Numbered from the stretch's first letter, positions 28,019 to 37,081 are shown. The stretch is 64,000 nt of DNA from RQOF01 sp964461135 (GCA_964461135.1 CAYWTB010000005.1:48287-112286); one strand, 5' to 3'. Notes: generated from the sequence alone by a model not told the origin. Made by a program: numbers and translations.

Positions 28019-28557
28019 AATTTCTCCATAAAAACATTCAGCGTGTCATCATCAAACAAACAGATTCTTACTTCGGACAGAGAGCCGGCCGGATGGTGTG
28101 CCAAATACTGACGGATGGTAGTCAGAATGATCCGGGCACAGCGGTCTTTCGGAAATCCGAATATCCCCGAACTTATGGCAGGAAGGGAAATGGTATGTAA
28201 TTTTCGGCTTTCAGCCAGTTTCAGACTATTTTCAACCGCCTGCCGCAGTTTATTATCCTCATCTCCTTCACCCCAGCGGGGACCCACTGCATGAATCACG
28301 AAGCGCACAGGTAAATTTCCCCCGCCGGTGAGAGCAGCTTCTCCCACCTTCACGAAACCTATGCGATCACTTTCCTCCTGGATAATGGGACCGCCCCTGC
28401 GGACTATAGCCCCGGCCACTCCTCCCCCGTGTTTTAAATGTGAATTAGCTGCATTTACAATGGCATCCACCTTTTCCATGGTAATGTCTCCCTTGATCAG
28501 CAAAAGGAATTTCCCGGAGATTACCTCTCGCCTGCTAATCTCTGTATTCATGTGCAT
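28015..28557 (-). CDS. Macrodomain protein, probable ADP-ribose-ester hydrolase
   Basis: A 180-residue single-domain protein of the MacroD/YmdB type, which removes O-acetyl or protein-linked ADP-ribose. Diagnostic segments are 'GDITMEKVDAIVNAANSHLKHGGGVAGAIVRRGG' (here with the conserved Asn-Ala-Ala-Asn and GGGVAGAI loop), 'VIHAVGPRW' and 'LPAISSGIFGFP'. Asn and Asp/Gly residues of the active loop appear intact. It stands alone on the minus strand, so its target is unknown. Either the first ATG (28557) or one two codons later could be used. Confidence 0.92.
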   Translation of the reverse strand: MHMNTEISRREVISGKFLLLIKGDITMEKVDAIVNAANSHLKHGGGVAGAIVRRGGPIIQEESDRIGFVKVGEAALTGGGNLPVRFVIHAVGPRWGEGDEDNKLRQAVENSLKLAESRKLHTISLPAISSGIFGFPKDRCARIILTTIRQYLAHHPAGSLSEVRICLFDDDTLNVFMEKF

Positions 28558-28714
28558 TCCGTTTTAAAAGATAGTTTTAACCAGTGGATTTAATTTATAA
28601 TTTATGATCAGTATAATATAAACATTTATAGAGGTATTTACCTGTTTTTCAGTATGGTTTAATGAAAAAAAGACGGCCACATCGCTGGCCGGTACTGACA
28701 GGAAAGGTCCTGAA

Positions 28715-29344
28715 ATGCCCGAAAAGTTATGTCCAAAAGTTATCCTGGAGGGAACCCGTTTAACTTTCAAGACTGAGATTGCATTTGCGCTGAATGAAAG
28801 TCCCCGTATTGTCGGTCCCAGAAAATATCGTTATCACTCTCCTATAATATCGGCAGAATGGTGTGCCTTTACTAATTTCCCATGGGGGAGGGGGCTGATC
28901 AATTTTGATGCGCAGGAAGAGGAACGGGCCATGGAAACATACCGTACATGGCTTCATCTGTTTGAATTGTTACCTTATTATTCCTGGATAATAGATCGAT
29001 TTCACATATCCACCCAGTTGTTTCAGCAGCAGGTTCATGACCGGAAATACAATTTCCAGTGGCTGGAGCAGTCCCTGAAAAATCTGGGTTTCCGGTTGAT
29101 ATTCTGCAGCCGGACTCCGGACTCATTTCAGCAGGCTCTGGAAAAGAGACTGCAGGTATCGGGGAATCCTGCCCAATATCAGGATCTGGATGTTTTTATC
29201 CGGGAACAGGAAATCTACCGTAGTTTGATAGCAAAATCTGCCCTTGAGGCACTGGAAGTGGATGTTTCCGATAATGACATATCACGGGTTGTAAATGTCG
29301 TCGCAGATTGGCTGGAGCAGACTGGCGGCCTCTGGGCCTCCTGA
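28715..29344 (+). CDS. Unknown protein resembling a nucleoside/thymidylate kinase with degenerate P-loop
   Basis: A 209-residue soluble protein I cannot name. The N-terminal 'KVILEGTRLTFKTEIAFAL' aligns by shape with the P-loop of deoxynucleoside and thymidylate kinases ('EGxDGxGKST') but keeps only the Gly and Lys-Thr. 'WIIDRFHISTQLFQ' resembles the 'DRxHxS' motif of that fold, and 'LIFCSRTPDSFQQA' looks like the strand before the lid. If the relationship is right, this is a non-canonical or inactive kinase. AAGG precedes the ATG. The neighbours (a macrodomain protein and a K+ channel) give no pathway context. Confidence 0.6.
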   Translation: MPEKLCPKVILEGTRLTFKTEIAFALNESPRIVGPRKYRYHSPIISAEWCAFTNFPWGRGLINFDAQEEERAMETYRTWLHLFELLPYYSWIIDRFHISTQLFQQQVHDRKYNFQWLEQSLKNLGFRLIFCSRTPDSFQQALEKRLQVSGNPAQYQDLDVFIREQEIYRSLIAKSALEALEVDVSDNDISRVVNVVADWLEQTGGLWAS

Positions 29345-29581
29345 CAGTCTGGTAACCGCCCGGAGTCAGGCGCTGCAGCAATAGGTCCTGCCCCGGCAAA
29401 TAAATCGGAGACTGGTGCCCGGCTGCCAGCTTTGCATGACGGTAATTCCGGATGCGGAAACAAATATTCATCAGACTCAATTTTATCACTCCTGAATTGT
29501 GATTTCGGCGGTTTTATCTCATGTTATTTTATCTATTTTGTTGTATATTATTCATAAAATATTTTGAACAGACGGGAAAAA

Positions 29582-30733
29582 ATGCCGCATTTGAAAATAG
29601 TGACCCATATTCAGTATTTTTTTTCAACCTTGAGAAGAAATTTTTTGATTACGGTTATTTTTTTCATTTTTCTTATCAGCCTTATCGGTGCTTTCGTTTT
29701 TTATCAGATCGAATCCGGTAAAAATCCTAACCTCCATAGCTTCGGACAGGCCCTGTGGTGGGTGATTGTGAGCATTACCTCGGTTGGGTATGGAGATATT
29801 GTCCCCATTACATCTACCGGAAAGATCCTGGGTGTTTTTATTATATTTACCGGGGTGGCGGTTTTTTCCATGTTTACGGCAATAATATCATCCATATTTG
29901 TAACTCAAAAATTGAAGGAGGAGCGTGGGTTGAAGCAGGTTTCAGAAAAGAATCATATCATCCTGTGCGGCTGGAACCACACAGCCGAGCAGATATTAAA
30001 GGTGATTTTCCAGAAAAATACCGGATCTTCAGTTGTCATGATTAATCAGCTTGGTGAAGATCAGGTACAGAATATCATGTTTACCTTTAAGGAAAATTTA
30101 TTACAATTTGTGAGGGGAGATTTTGCGCAGGAAGAGATCCTCAGCCGGGCCAATATTACCCGGGCCCGCGCAGTGATTATCATCCCGGATGCCAGTGCCG
30201 GCCTTACTGCAAGGAATGACGAGAAAACCATTCTGACGGCTTTTTCGGTGAAGGCGATTCATCCTAAAATAAAAGTATATGCCCATATTCTTGACCGGGA
30301 CAACGAACCGTATCTGAAGAAGGCAATGGTGGAAGATTATATAGTGAGCGATGCATTATCCGGTGTTTTGCTGGGTGAGATGGTAACGGCGCCGGGAATC
30401 CCGCAATCTATTCAGCAACTTATACGTGGAGGGGATTCCGGAAACCTGATCCGGGAGGCACTACCCCATGAACTGGCGGGCAAAACATTTGGAGAAGCCT
30501 TGCAATATTTCCGTAAGTTTCATCAGTTACCCATTGCTATTGTAAAGGAGCAGAAGGCATTATCTCTTACCCATATTCTTTCGGAAGATTACTCTGATCT
30601 GGACAAATTTATTGAGGAAAAATTTCAGGCTGCGGGGAAAAGTCTGCGCAAGGGAGATTTCCTGGACGTACGGATTAATCCGGCGGATGATACCGTACTG
30701 GAAAAGGATATTTCTTTAATTATAATCAGGTAA
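29582..30733 (+). CDS. Two-TM potassium channel with RCK (TrkA-N/TrkA-C) gating domains
   Basis: A 383-residue protein. Two transmembrane helices (about 22-42 and 80-105) flank a pore loop with the selectivity filter 'TSVGYGD' (66-72). The cytoplasmic part has an RCK domain beginning at 'NHIILCGWNHTAEQIL' and a C-terminal TrkA-C-like region to the end ('LRKGDFLDVRI...DDTVLEKDISLIII'). RCK domains gate such channels with Ca2+, nucleotides or c-di-AMP. ATG 29582 with GGGA upstream is preferred to a TTG at 29564. A cyclic-nucleotide-binding protein gene follows after 22 bp. Confidence 0.93.
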   Translation: MPHLKIVTHIQYFFSTLRRNFLITVIFFIFLISLIGAFVFYQIESGKNPNLHSFGQALWWVIVSITSVGYGDIVPITSTGKILGVFIIFTGVAVFSMFTAIISSIFVTQKLKEERGLKQVSEKNHIILCGWNHTAEQILKVIFQKNTGSSVVMINQLGEDQVQNIMFTFKENLLQFVRGDFAQEEILSRANITRARAVIIIPDASAGLTARNDEKTILTAFSVKAIHPKIKVYAHILDRDNEPYLKKAMVEDYIVSDALSGVLLGEMVTAPGIPQSIQQLIRGGDSGNLIREALPHELAGKTFGEALQYFRKFHQLPIAIVKEQKALSLTHILSEDYSDLDKFIEEKFQAAGKSLRKGDFLDVRINPADDTVLEKDISLIIIR

Positions 30734-30755
30734 TTCTTCAAAGGGAATCCGGAAA

Positions 30756-31277
30756 ATGAAAAACAAAAAAGATGAAATTCTGCAATTTTTAAAGAAAGTT
30801 TCCCTGTTTCGAAATATTCCACCCGATAATATTGAATTGCTGCTGGATTCAATTCAGTACCGGAAATACCGCAAAGGTGACGAGATTATAAAAGAGGGGG
30901 AAAAGGGAGACAGTCTTTTTTTCCTTATTCAAGGGCAGGTTTCGATTACCAAGAAGATGACTCTATTTACGGATTATGAAGAAAAAAGCCAGCTGGATAA
31001 AGCCCTGATCAAACTGAAAGATTCTGATTATGCATTCTTTGGTGAAATGGCTATTTGCGGTGAGGGTGAAGTGCGTTCAGCCACTGTTACCGCTGAGACT
31101 GATTGCACCCTGGGAGAGGTTTCATCGAATACCATCCATAGAATGGTTAAAAATCATTGTGAATTCGGACTAAAATTTTATCAGAATCTGGCGGTTATTC
31201 TGGCGGATCGTCTGCGTAAAGCCAACCGCGATATATTGAAGCTTACAACAGCCCTGACGCTGGCACTGGAAGAATAG
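30756..31277 (+). CDS. Stand-alone cyclic-nucleotide-binding domain protein
   Basis: A 173-residue protein made of one CNBD: 'LFRNIPPDNIELLLDSI', 'YRKGDEIIKEGEKGDSLFFLIQGQVSI', then the phosphate-binding-cassette region 'DYAFFGEMAICGEGEVRSATVTAE', in which Gly-Glu and Arg-Ser-Ala are retained. There is no DNA-binding helix-turn-helix, and a C-terminal helix follows ('LAVILADRLRKANRDILKL'). It starts 22 bp after the K+ channel gene, so it may act as a detached regulatory subunit of that channel. An insertion of about 20 residues lies between strands of the domain. Confidence 0.87.
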   Translation: MKNKKDEILQFLKKVSLFRNIPPDNIELLLDSIQYRKYRKGDEIIKEGEKGDSLFFLIQGQVSITKKMTLFTDYEEKSQLDKALIKLKDSDYAFFGEMAICGEGEVRSATVTAETDCTLGEVSSNTIHRMVKNHCEFGLKFYQNLAVILADRLRKANRDILKLTTALTLALEE

Positions 31278-31298
31278 CGGGAAGGTATCCTGATGCTG

Positions 31299-32720
31299 CT
31301 ATAAGCGGAAATATTTTTCGAAAGCAGGATTAAATCCCTCCGGATGATATTCACCCCTCTTTTTGTCAAGGATATATTTCCCGGGGTAATTCCCTTCCGA
31401 TATAACAGAGAGAATTTTTATAAAATGGTCAATTTCGTCGAAGGTGTTATACATCCCAAAACTTGCTCTTACAGCGCCCGGCAGTTCTGAACGATCTCCC
31501 CGAATGATCATCTGTTCAATTCTTTTTGATTCCTCCGGGCTCATACCCAGGAGCTGTTTGATGTAAGGATGGGCACAAAAACAGCCATTACGTACGCCGA
31601 TTCCGCCTTCATAGTTCAGAATCGCGGCGGTAAGGGCATGGGGCATTCCTTTAACATTAAAGCAAATGACCCCGAGGCGGTTTTCAACAACCTGCGGGTC
31701 GGCACTTCCATAAATTTCAACCTCCGGTATTTTTTCCAGCCTTTTCAAAATATAGGAGGTAAGTTCCATTTCGTGTGCGGCAATATGATCCATCCCCAGT
31801 TCATTAATGACCAGCAGCGATTTGGCAAGAGCCACCACTCCAATCGTATTTGGAGTTCCGGCTTCATCTTTTTCCGGCGGATCAGCCCATACGGCATAGT
31901 CCAGATCCACTATTTTTACAGTTCCGCCTCCCACGTAATCGGGATCACCCTTTTCAAAAAATTCTTTTTTTCCGATGAGTACACCGGACCCCAGAGGTGC
32001 ATAAATTTTATGGGCAGACAGGACAAGAAAATCAATGTGTCCGGGATCATCAGATGATTTCATATCAATGGAGCGATGAGGTGCCAGCTGGGCAGCATCA
32101 ATCAGCACAGGTGTTCCATACTCGTGACATATTTCCGCCAGTCGGTTAATATCGTTCACCCAGCCGGTAACATTTGAAGCACCGGTCAGCGCAACCAGGG
32201 CAATTTTTTTATGATACTCTTTTAACAGTGTGATCAGGTCATTCTCGTCCAGCTGTCCGTCTTCCAGCACCTCGACATGTTTCACTGTGGCCCTGGCCCT
32301 CCAGGGAAGGTCATTGGAATGATGTTCCATTTTGCTCACCAGCACAATCTGATCCATAGAGAGGGGAAAACGCAATGCCAGCTTATTAATAGCCTCGGTA
32401 GCATTTTTAACAAATATAATTGCATGATTTTCAGGATCCGCATTAACAAAATCGGCCACAACTTTCCTCCCGTGTTCATAGATCTCCGAACAGAGCTGAG
32501 ACTTATAACCCGTGCCCCTGTGAATGCTGCTGTACCATTCCATGGCTTCATTCACTTTTTGCATCACCGGTTTTAGTGCGGGAGTACTGGCGGCATTGTC
32601 AAAATTGATATATTGCTGCAATTGACCATTCAGTAAGGGGACCTTCTTTTGGTAACCCACTACCTGGTCACTTATTTTTTCCAAAGGATTTGTTAATTGC
32701 CTTCCATGCATGACTTCCAT
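31299..32720 (-). CDS. Class V aminotransferase / cysteine desulfurase-like PLP enzyme
   Basis: A 473-residue PLP enzyme of the SufS/CsdA-like branch. K238 in 'SAHKIYAPLGSG' is the Schiff-base lysine, 'DAAQLAPH' binds the cofactor ring, and 'RNGCFCAHPY' provides Cys380/Cys382 where SufS-type enzymes carry the catalytic cysteine loop. The N terminus is about 40 residues longer than in SufS and the loop sequence differs, so the substrate may not be free cysteine. GAGGG lies just upstream of the ATG. No suf or isc genes are adjacent. Confidence 0.82.
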   Translation of the reverse strand: MEVMHGRQLTNPLEKISDQVVGYQKKVPLLNGQLQQYINFDNAASTPALKPVMQKVNEAMEWYSSIHRGTGYKSQLCSEIYEHGRKVVADFVNADPENHAIIFVKNATEAINKLALRFPLSMDQIVLVSKMEHHSNDLPWRARATVKHVEVLEDGQLDENDLITLLKEYHKKIALVALTGASNVTGWVNDINRLAEICHEYGTPVLIDAAQLAPHRSIDMKSSDDPGHIDFLVLSAHKIYAPLGSGVLIGKKEFFEKGDPDYVGGGTVKIVDLDYAVWADPPEKDEAGTPNTIGVVALAKSLLVINELGMDHIAAHEMELTSYILKRLEKIPEVEIYGSADPQVVENRLGVICFNVKGMPHALTAAILNYEGGIGVRNGCFCAHPYIKQLLGMSPEESKRIEQMIIRGDRSELPGAVRASFGMYNTFDEIDHFIKILSVISEGNYPGKYILDKKRGEYHPEGFNPAFEKYFRL

Positions 32721-33071
32721 GATATCCCTCTGGTTGTTTTGATATCAAAAATTCTCTTCAGGAATTCACTTTTCATTTCCCTGATAATCAGTTAATCGTT
32801 TTTTCAGTCAGGTTCAATTATTGTAAGCGCTGCAGAACCAAAAGTTCAATAATTTTATTCACCTGATTTATTCATAAATTTTACCAGGCGCCGTGGCATT
32901 GAGAATTCACAGGTTTAAAAGTTATAAGGCTTCACTTATATTAATCCGTTGTGAAATCTGATTTCCTTTTAATTTGTTAATATTTCAGACGTTGTGTCCT
33001 GTATTTTCCTGGCGATGGATTATCCAGGTCTAATTAATTATGCCGGAAACCGGGTTACCGTGTTTTACTCT
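32721..33071. other. Gene-free interval
   Basis: About 350 AT-rich bases hold no supported gene. They include the promoter region of the class V aminotransferase gene and the 3' flank of the ICMT-like gene; no terminator with a clear T-run was found. Confidence 0.45.
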
Positions 33072-33641
33072 TTAAACCAGTACCATTTTCACTAGTAGCA
33101 GAAGTACGACGGCGGAGAAACTCAGAAAGGTACTTTTTTCAGACCGGATAGCCATACCCAGATCCGGTCTGACATCAGATTTTTTACCGTAAGCCCTAGC
33201 CCGCGGGATAAATCGGGGTACAGCTGCTTTATATTGAGTATAGTCAGAACCGAATAAGTGTTCCAGTTTTTCTTCTTCCAGCAGGACGATTAAATGATAT
33301 TGAATGCCAAAGAATATCCAGACGATGAGCAGCAACCAGGGAAGCCACACATTGGCAATAACAGCCGCACCAGTGTACATTATCATATTACCGAAATAGA
33401 GCGGATTCCTTAAGTGGGCAAAAGGGCCATTGGTTACCAGTTCACCCGCACCGACATTACGGGTTCGTGTTGCACCCCCGGCGTAGGATACCCCCCAGAT
33501 ACGGATGATTTCACCCAGAATCATCAGAGAACCGCCCATAAGGAAAGAAATGCCGGAGGGATGGGCAAAAATTATAACAATCAAAATAAGAGGAATGGGT
33601 GTGAATCCCCGGTATTTGAAAAAGAACCCTCTAAGATCCAT
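33072..33641 (-). CDS. Isoprenylcysteine/phospholipid methyltransferase-like (ICMT/PEMT family) membrane protein
   Basis: A 189-residue membrane protein with about five hydrophobic segments. The diagnostic motif 'TNGPFAHLRNPLYFGNMI' (Gly-Pro-x-x-x-x-Arg-Asn-Pro-x-Tyr) and a following 'LEEEKLEHLFGSDYTQYKAAVPRFIP' are shared by bacterial ICMT/PEMT-like methyltransferases, which use S-adenosylmethionine on membrane substrates. The actual substrate is unknown. It overlaps the end of the Gfo/Idh gene by 11 bp with GGGGA as ribosome-binding site, so it belongs to the operon. Confidence 0.82.
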   Translation of the reverse strand: MDLRGFFFKYRGFTPIPLILIVIIFAHPSGISFLMGGSLMILGEIIRIWGVSYAGGATRTRNVGAGELVTNGPFAHLRNPLYFGNMIMYTGAAVIANVWLPWLLLIVWIFFGIQYHLIVLLEEEKLEHLFGSDYTQYKAAVPRFIPRARAYGKKSDVRPDLGMAIRSEKSTFLSFSAVVLLLLVKMVLV

Positions 33642-34665
33642 TTTGAATTCCCCAGTGTTCCTCTACAGTTCTGGCGTGCTGCTTAATATTCGCAAGTATT
33701 TCCCCCGCTACTTTCAATGCCCGCACACCCTGTTCTCCATCCACCGGGGGTATTGAATCATGCAAAATGGATTGAATAAATTGAGTTAATTCATAGTTGA
33801 GCGGATTAATATCTTTCTTTTCATACCGGCTGTAACGAATTTCGCGAGCGTTTTTACCCTCCCCCATAGTTCCGAAAGAAATAGCAAGATTTTTGGTAGG
33901 AGTTGTTTTGGATGGATCGACCAGTTCGTACACCTCGCTGGTTCCTTCCAGAAAATCAACCGAAATGTATGCGCCGGGTTGAAAAAACCTCATTTTTCTC
34001 ATTTTCCGTGTAGAGATACGGCTGGCGGTAACATTCGCAACGGCTCCGTTTTCAAAATTAATCCGGCAATTGGCGATATCTTCCTGGGGAGAAATAATGG
34101 AAACACCGCTGGCATCAATCGATTTAACCGGACTCTTTATAAAGGTCAGTATGAGGTCAATGTCATGGATCATCAAATCCAGTACAACAGCCACATCTGT
34201 CCCGCGGGGATTGAAGTTGGACATACGGTGTGACTCAATAAACAACGGATTGATAGTCAGATTTTCCAGTGCCAGAATGGCCGGATTAAAGCGCTCGATG
34301 TGTCCGACCTGTATTTTAAGCTGGTTGTCTCTGGCTAATTTAACCAGTTCTTCTCCCTGTTCCACCGTTTCCGTAACGGGCTTTTCGATGAAAACATGTT
34401 TTTTAGCTTTAAGAGCGTCCATGGCATAGGGAAAATGGGTGGTCGTGGGTGTGACAATGCTTACCGCATCCACCATACTTAATAAATCATGGTAATTCCC
34501 GAATGCTTTCACCTGGTATTCATCTTCAATGGCACCGGATTTTTCCGCGTCAGAATCATAAAAACCCAGCAGTTCGGCTTCCTTAATTTTTTTTAATTGC
34601 TGAACATGCCAGCGGCCCAGGTGCCCCACTCCGATAACGCCGATTTTTATTTTTTCCTGTGTCAT
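33631..34665 (-). CDS. Gfo/Idh/MocA-family NAD(P)-dependent oxidoreductase
   Basis: A 344-residue enzyme with an N-terminal Rossmann fold ('GVIGVGHLGRWH') and the family motif EKP (94-96 in 'VFIEKPVTET'). 'GHIERFNPA' and 'DLMIHDIDLIL' follow in the substrate domain. Similar proteins in FCB genomes have been linked to amino-sugar oxidation for lipid A (GnnA type), but here that is only a possibility. It starts in an ATGA overlap with the upstream GWxTD gene and overlaps the ICMT-like gene downstream. Confidence 0.88.
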   Translation of the reverse strand: MTQEKIKIGVIGVGHLGRWHVQQLKKIKEAELLGFYDSDAEKSGAIEDEYQVKAFGNYHDLLSMVDAVSIVTPTTTHFPYAMDALKAKKHVFIEKPVTETVEQGEELVKLARDNQLKIQVGHIERFNPAILALENLTINPLFIESHRMSNFNPRGTDVAVVLDLMIHDIDLILTFIKSPVKSIDASGVSIISPQEDIANCRINFENGAVANVTASRISTRKMRKMRFFQPGAYISVDFLEGTSEVYELVDPSKTTPTKNLAISFGTMGEGKNAREIRYSRYEKKDINPLNYELTQFIQSILHDSIPPVDGEQGVRALKVAGEILANIKQHARTVEEHWGIQNGS

Positions 34666-35951
34666 TCCCAGAGATTTTCCTCTTGCTGAATCAGTTTATA
34701 ACGTTTCCTTCCGTCCAGGGCCTCGAAAACAAAAGTAAGTTCCTTTCCCGGTAAATAGTAAGTCCAGATGAGATTCGGATTAACCGGCCGCAGACTGTTA
34801 TCTTCAACTTTGCCGGGCTGCCCGTATAACAGTATTATCCTTCCCGGATCGGAGCGCCAGCCATATCTGCGGAACTTGCTGCCCCAAATCCTGTCCACAC
34901 TGTCCACCCGTGTATAAAATTCATTTTCAATTTCATTGAAAGCAGTGGAAGGGGTGGGATCCTGGGCTTTCCAGTATTCCTGGAATCTGGCGAACTGTTT
35001 ATCTTTATTTCCGGAGGTCAACTCTTTGTATTTTTGTTTTGACAGGATTACCTGCAGTGCCTCCAGCGCGTACTGCGGGGAGCTCAGACTCAACGGTTTA
35101 TCGTACCAGACTATCTGAAAAGAATTACGCTGTATTACACTGTCATGGCTGGTTTTGTAGAGGATTGCGGAAAGATATTTCCCCTCCTCCCATTTAATAG
35201 TGGGCGGGTCCAGGGTGAAATATCCTAACTGGTGATGAACGCGGAGTAACGTATCGACGCTGAATAATTCCTCACTGCTCTGGCCGGAGGATATTGAAAC
35301 AGTTACCTGAACCAGGGAATCCCGGGAAAAATAACCGTAGCTGAAAAGTTTAAGTTCTTCATTAAATGGAATTTGTTGTATTTCCGCCAATGGCCGATAT
35401 TTAAATAACCAGAAAGGCTGGAAGTCCGGGTTTGACAGACTGAGGAATATTTCCGCCGGCGCATATGCTTGGCCGATATCTGGCAGGACGAGTTTTAAAG
35501 AACCCCCCAGTCTTTGTTCCCCATGTAAATCCTGATATTTATAATTGATATCATACTGCCCTGCCGGAATAATTATCGAATCCACCGTAAAGTAATACCT
35601 GTCTCTTCTATTGGTATCTTCAAAGTTTTGCAGGGTTAGAGAAGGCTCCCACAGGCGTGATGAAACCTGTTTGGTATCTTCCTCTTTAAGGATTACTTCC
35701 ATCTGGAAATTGGCAGTATATTTGCCGTCGTTTAATGTAAATTGAAGCAGATCAAACATCACATCTACCAAAAGATAAACTTTAAAATCTCCTGAATTCC
35801 GGGCAACGGGATAGGGTCTCAGGTGGATCGGGTTTTGATCCGCCAATCCTCTGCGCTGCTGCTCTTCTGATGGTTGACGATAGAATGGAGTCTGGCTGAA
35901 TACTGACATTGTCAACAGAATAAGAAGGATAATTGAACACGCACGTTTCAT
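34662..35951 (-). CDS. GWxTD-domain exported protein
   Basis: A 429-residue protein with an N-terminal signal peptide (about 1-22, 'ACSIILLILLTMSVFSQ'). The middle is beta-rich with PEGA-like or immunoglobulin-like strands. The C-terminal ~120 residues form a GWxTD-type domain ('YGWRSDPGRIILLYGQPGKVEDN...IWTYYLPGKELTFVF'), here with Arg-Ser in place of x-Thr. Such proteins are characteristic of KSB1, Calditrichota, Marinimicrobia and relatives, and their function is unknown. The ATG at 35951 has AGGAAA upstream and gives the cleaner signal peptide. It heads the operon GWxTD - Gfo/Idh - ICMT-like. Confidence 0.82.
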   Translation of the reverse strand: MKRACSIILLILLTMSVFSQTPFYRQPSEEQQRRGLADQNPIHLRPYPVARNSGDFKVYLLVDVMFDLLQFTLNDGKYTANFQMEVILKEEDTKQVSSRLWEPSLTLQNFEDTNRRDRYYFTVDSIIIPAGQYDINYKYQDLHGEQRLGGSLKLVLPDIGQAYAPAEIFLSLSNPDFQPFWLFKYRPLAEIQQIPFNEELKLFSYGYFSRDSLVQVTVSISSGQSSEELFSVDTLLRVHHQLGYFTLDPPTIKWEEGKYLSAILYKTSHDSVIQRNSFQIVWYDKPLSLSSPQYALEALQVILSKQKYKELTSGNKDKQFARFQEYWKAQDPTPSTAFNEIENEFYTRVDSVDRIWGSKFRRYGWRSDPGRIILLYGQPGKVEDNSLRPVNPNLIWTYYLPGKELTFVFEALDGRKRYKLIQQEENLWE

Positions 35952-36271
35952 AAGTTTCCTCAAAATGAAAAAATATATGTATGGATTGTATATAAATCAA
36001 GATGAACCTGAATTCATAATCATTTATGCGTTGCCTCATATTAATTGTAACCCTAGTGATTTATAAGCAGGGTAGTTGACTCATAATTTATAGTACCGGC
36101 CCACCTTCTTTTAAGAATCATGATTCTATTTTGGTTTATTGGAATATATGGAAGATCCGGCAGCAGGTGTGGGCAGCAATAGCGGAAGAAACTTGCATAA
36201 AGACGCGATGTACATTAAATTTAAAAATATTAAATGATTATCATGGTTTAACAAAAAATTCCTGAAGGTTT
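35952..36271. promoter_or_regulatory. Divergent intergenic region with a 14-bp perfect palindrome
   Basis: About 320 bases separate the GWxTD operon from the rseC-like gene. AGAATCATGATTCT at 36114-36127 is a perfect palindrome and a possible operator. No other structured feature or gene is evident. Confidence 0.35.
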
Positions 36272-36706
36272 ATGAGAGAACGCGGTATTGTTGTAAAGCA
36301 TGATGAAAGTGGGATTGAGGTGCAGATGCAGCAGGGGTTTAATTGTGACGGTTGCAGTGCCTGCTTTCTTGATACGAATAAAAGGCATGTTCTGCATCTC
36401 ACACAGGATATTGAGGTGAATCCCGGTGAACAGGTGGAAGTTGAAGTTCATCCGGGGTATGCGATAAAATCGGCATTCCTGCTTTTTTTGCTTCCCCTGC
36501 TCATGCTGATTGGCGGATATTATTTTTTCGATGATATATTCCCTTTTCCCGGTATTTCAAGCCAATATGGCGGAATCACCGGCGCACTTTTTTCCTTTGT
36601 GGGAACCTATATATTCATTTTTTTGTATGACAGGCGCCTGAAGAATGCAGGTGGAGGTGAAAACGTAAGAATTGTGCGAATTTTTCAGGATCAGGAGATA
36701 AAATAG
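36272..36706 (+). CDS. RseC/MucC-family positive regulator of sigma-E activity
   Basis: A 144-residue membrane protein. The N-terminal domain has a Cys cluster ('FNCDGCSACFLD', C-x2-C-x2-C) that could bind an Fe-S cluster, as in family members; two transmembrane helices follow (about 68-88 and 103-123), then a short basic tail. In other bacteria RseC works with the Rnf/Rsx complex to keep SoxR reduced or modulates sigma-E. None of those partners is in this window. AAGG precedes the ATG; panD follows after 12 bp. Confidence 0.85.
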   Translation: MRERGIVVKHDESGIEVQMQQGFNCDGCSACFLDTNKRHVLHLTQDIEVNPGEQVEVEVHPGYAIKSAFLLFLLPLLMLIGGYYFFDDIFPFPGISSQYGGITGALFSFVGTYIFIFLYDRRLKNAGGGENVRIVRIFQDQEIK

Positions 36707-36718
36707 GCAGGGGAATTC

Positions 36719-37081
36719 ATGTTCAGAGAATTTTTGAAAGCAAAAATACACCGCGCAGCCATAACACAGGCAAATCTGAATTACAGTGGCTCTTTATCAA
36801 TCGATGAGGATATTCTGGAGATGGCCGGTATTCTTCACAATGAACGGATTCATATCTATAATATCAATACCGGCCAGAGGTTTGAAACTTATGCCATAAA
36901 GGGAAAACGGGGGAGTGGGGAATTTGGTCTTAACGGAGCTGCGGCGCGCCTTGGTTCAGTTGGAGATCTGGTGATAATTGTGGCCTACTGCTATCTGTCT
37001 GAAGACGAAATTGAGGAACACCATCCCCGTGTACTTCTACTGGATGAGGGGAATATTGTCAAACAGGTACTGGAGGAATAG
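36719..37081 (+). CDS. panD: Aspartate 1-decarboxylase
   Basis: Makes beta-alanine for pantothenate and coenzyme A. The 120-residue proenzyme has the self-cleavage site Gly24-Ser25 in 'NYSGSLSIDED', where Ser25 becomes the pyruvoyl group, and a conserved 'ETYAIKGKRGSGEFGLNGAAARL'. Length and N terminus match the family well. GCAGGGG lies upstream. It sits between an RseC-like gene and a lipid-A gene pair, away from other pan genes. Confidence 0.96.
   Translation: MFREFLKAKIHRAAITQANLNYSGSLSIDEDILEMAGILHNERIHIYNINTGQRFETYAIKGKRGSGEFGLNGAAARLGSVGDLVIIVAYCYLSEDEIEEHHPRVLLLDEGNIVKQVLEE

Noticed and set aside
29196..29489. 97-codon minus-strand frame overlapping the kinase-like gene
   Set aside because: Overlaps a better-supported gene on the plus strand and has Arg/Pro-rich mirror composition.
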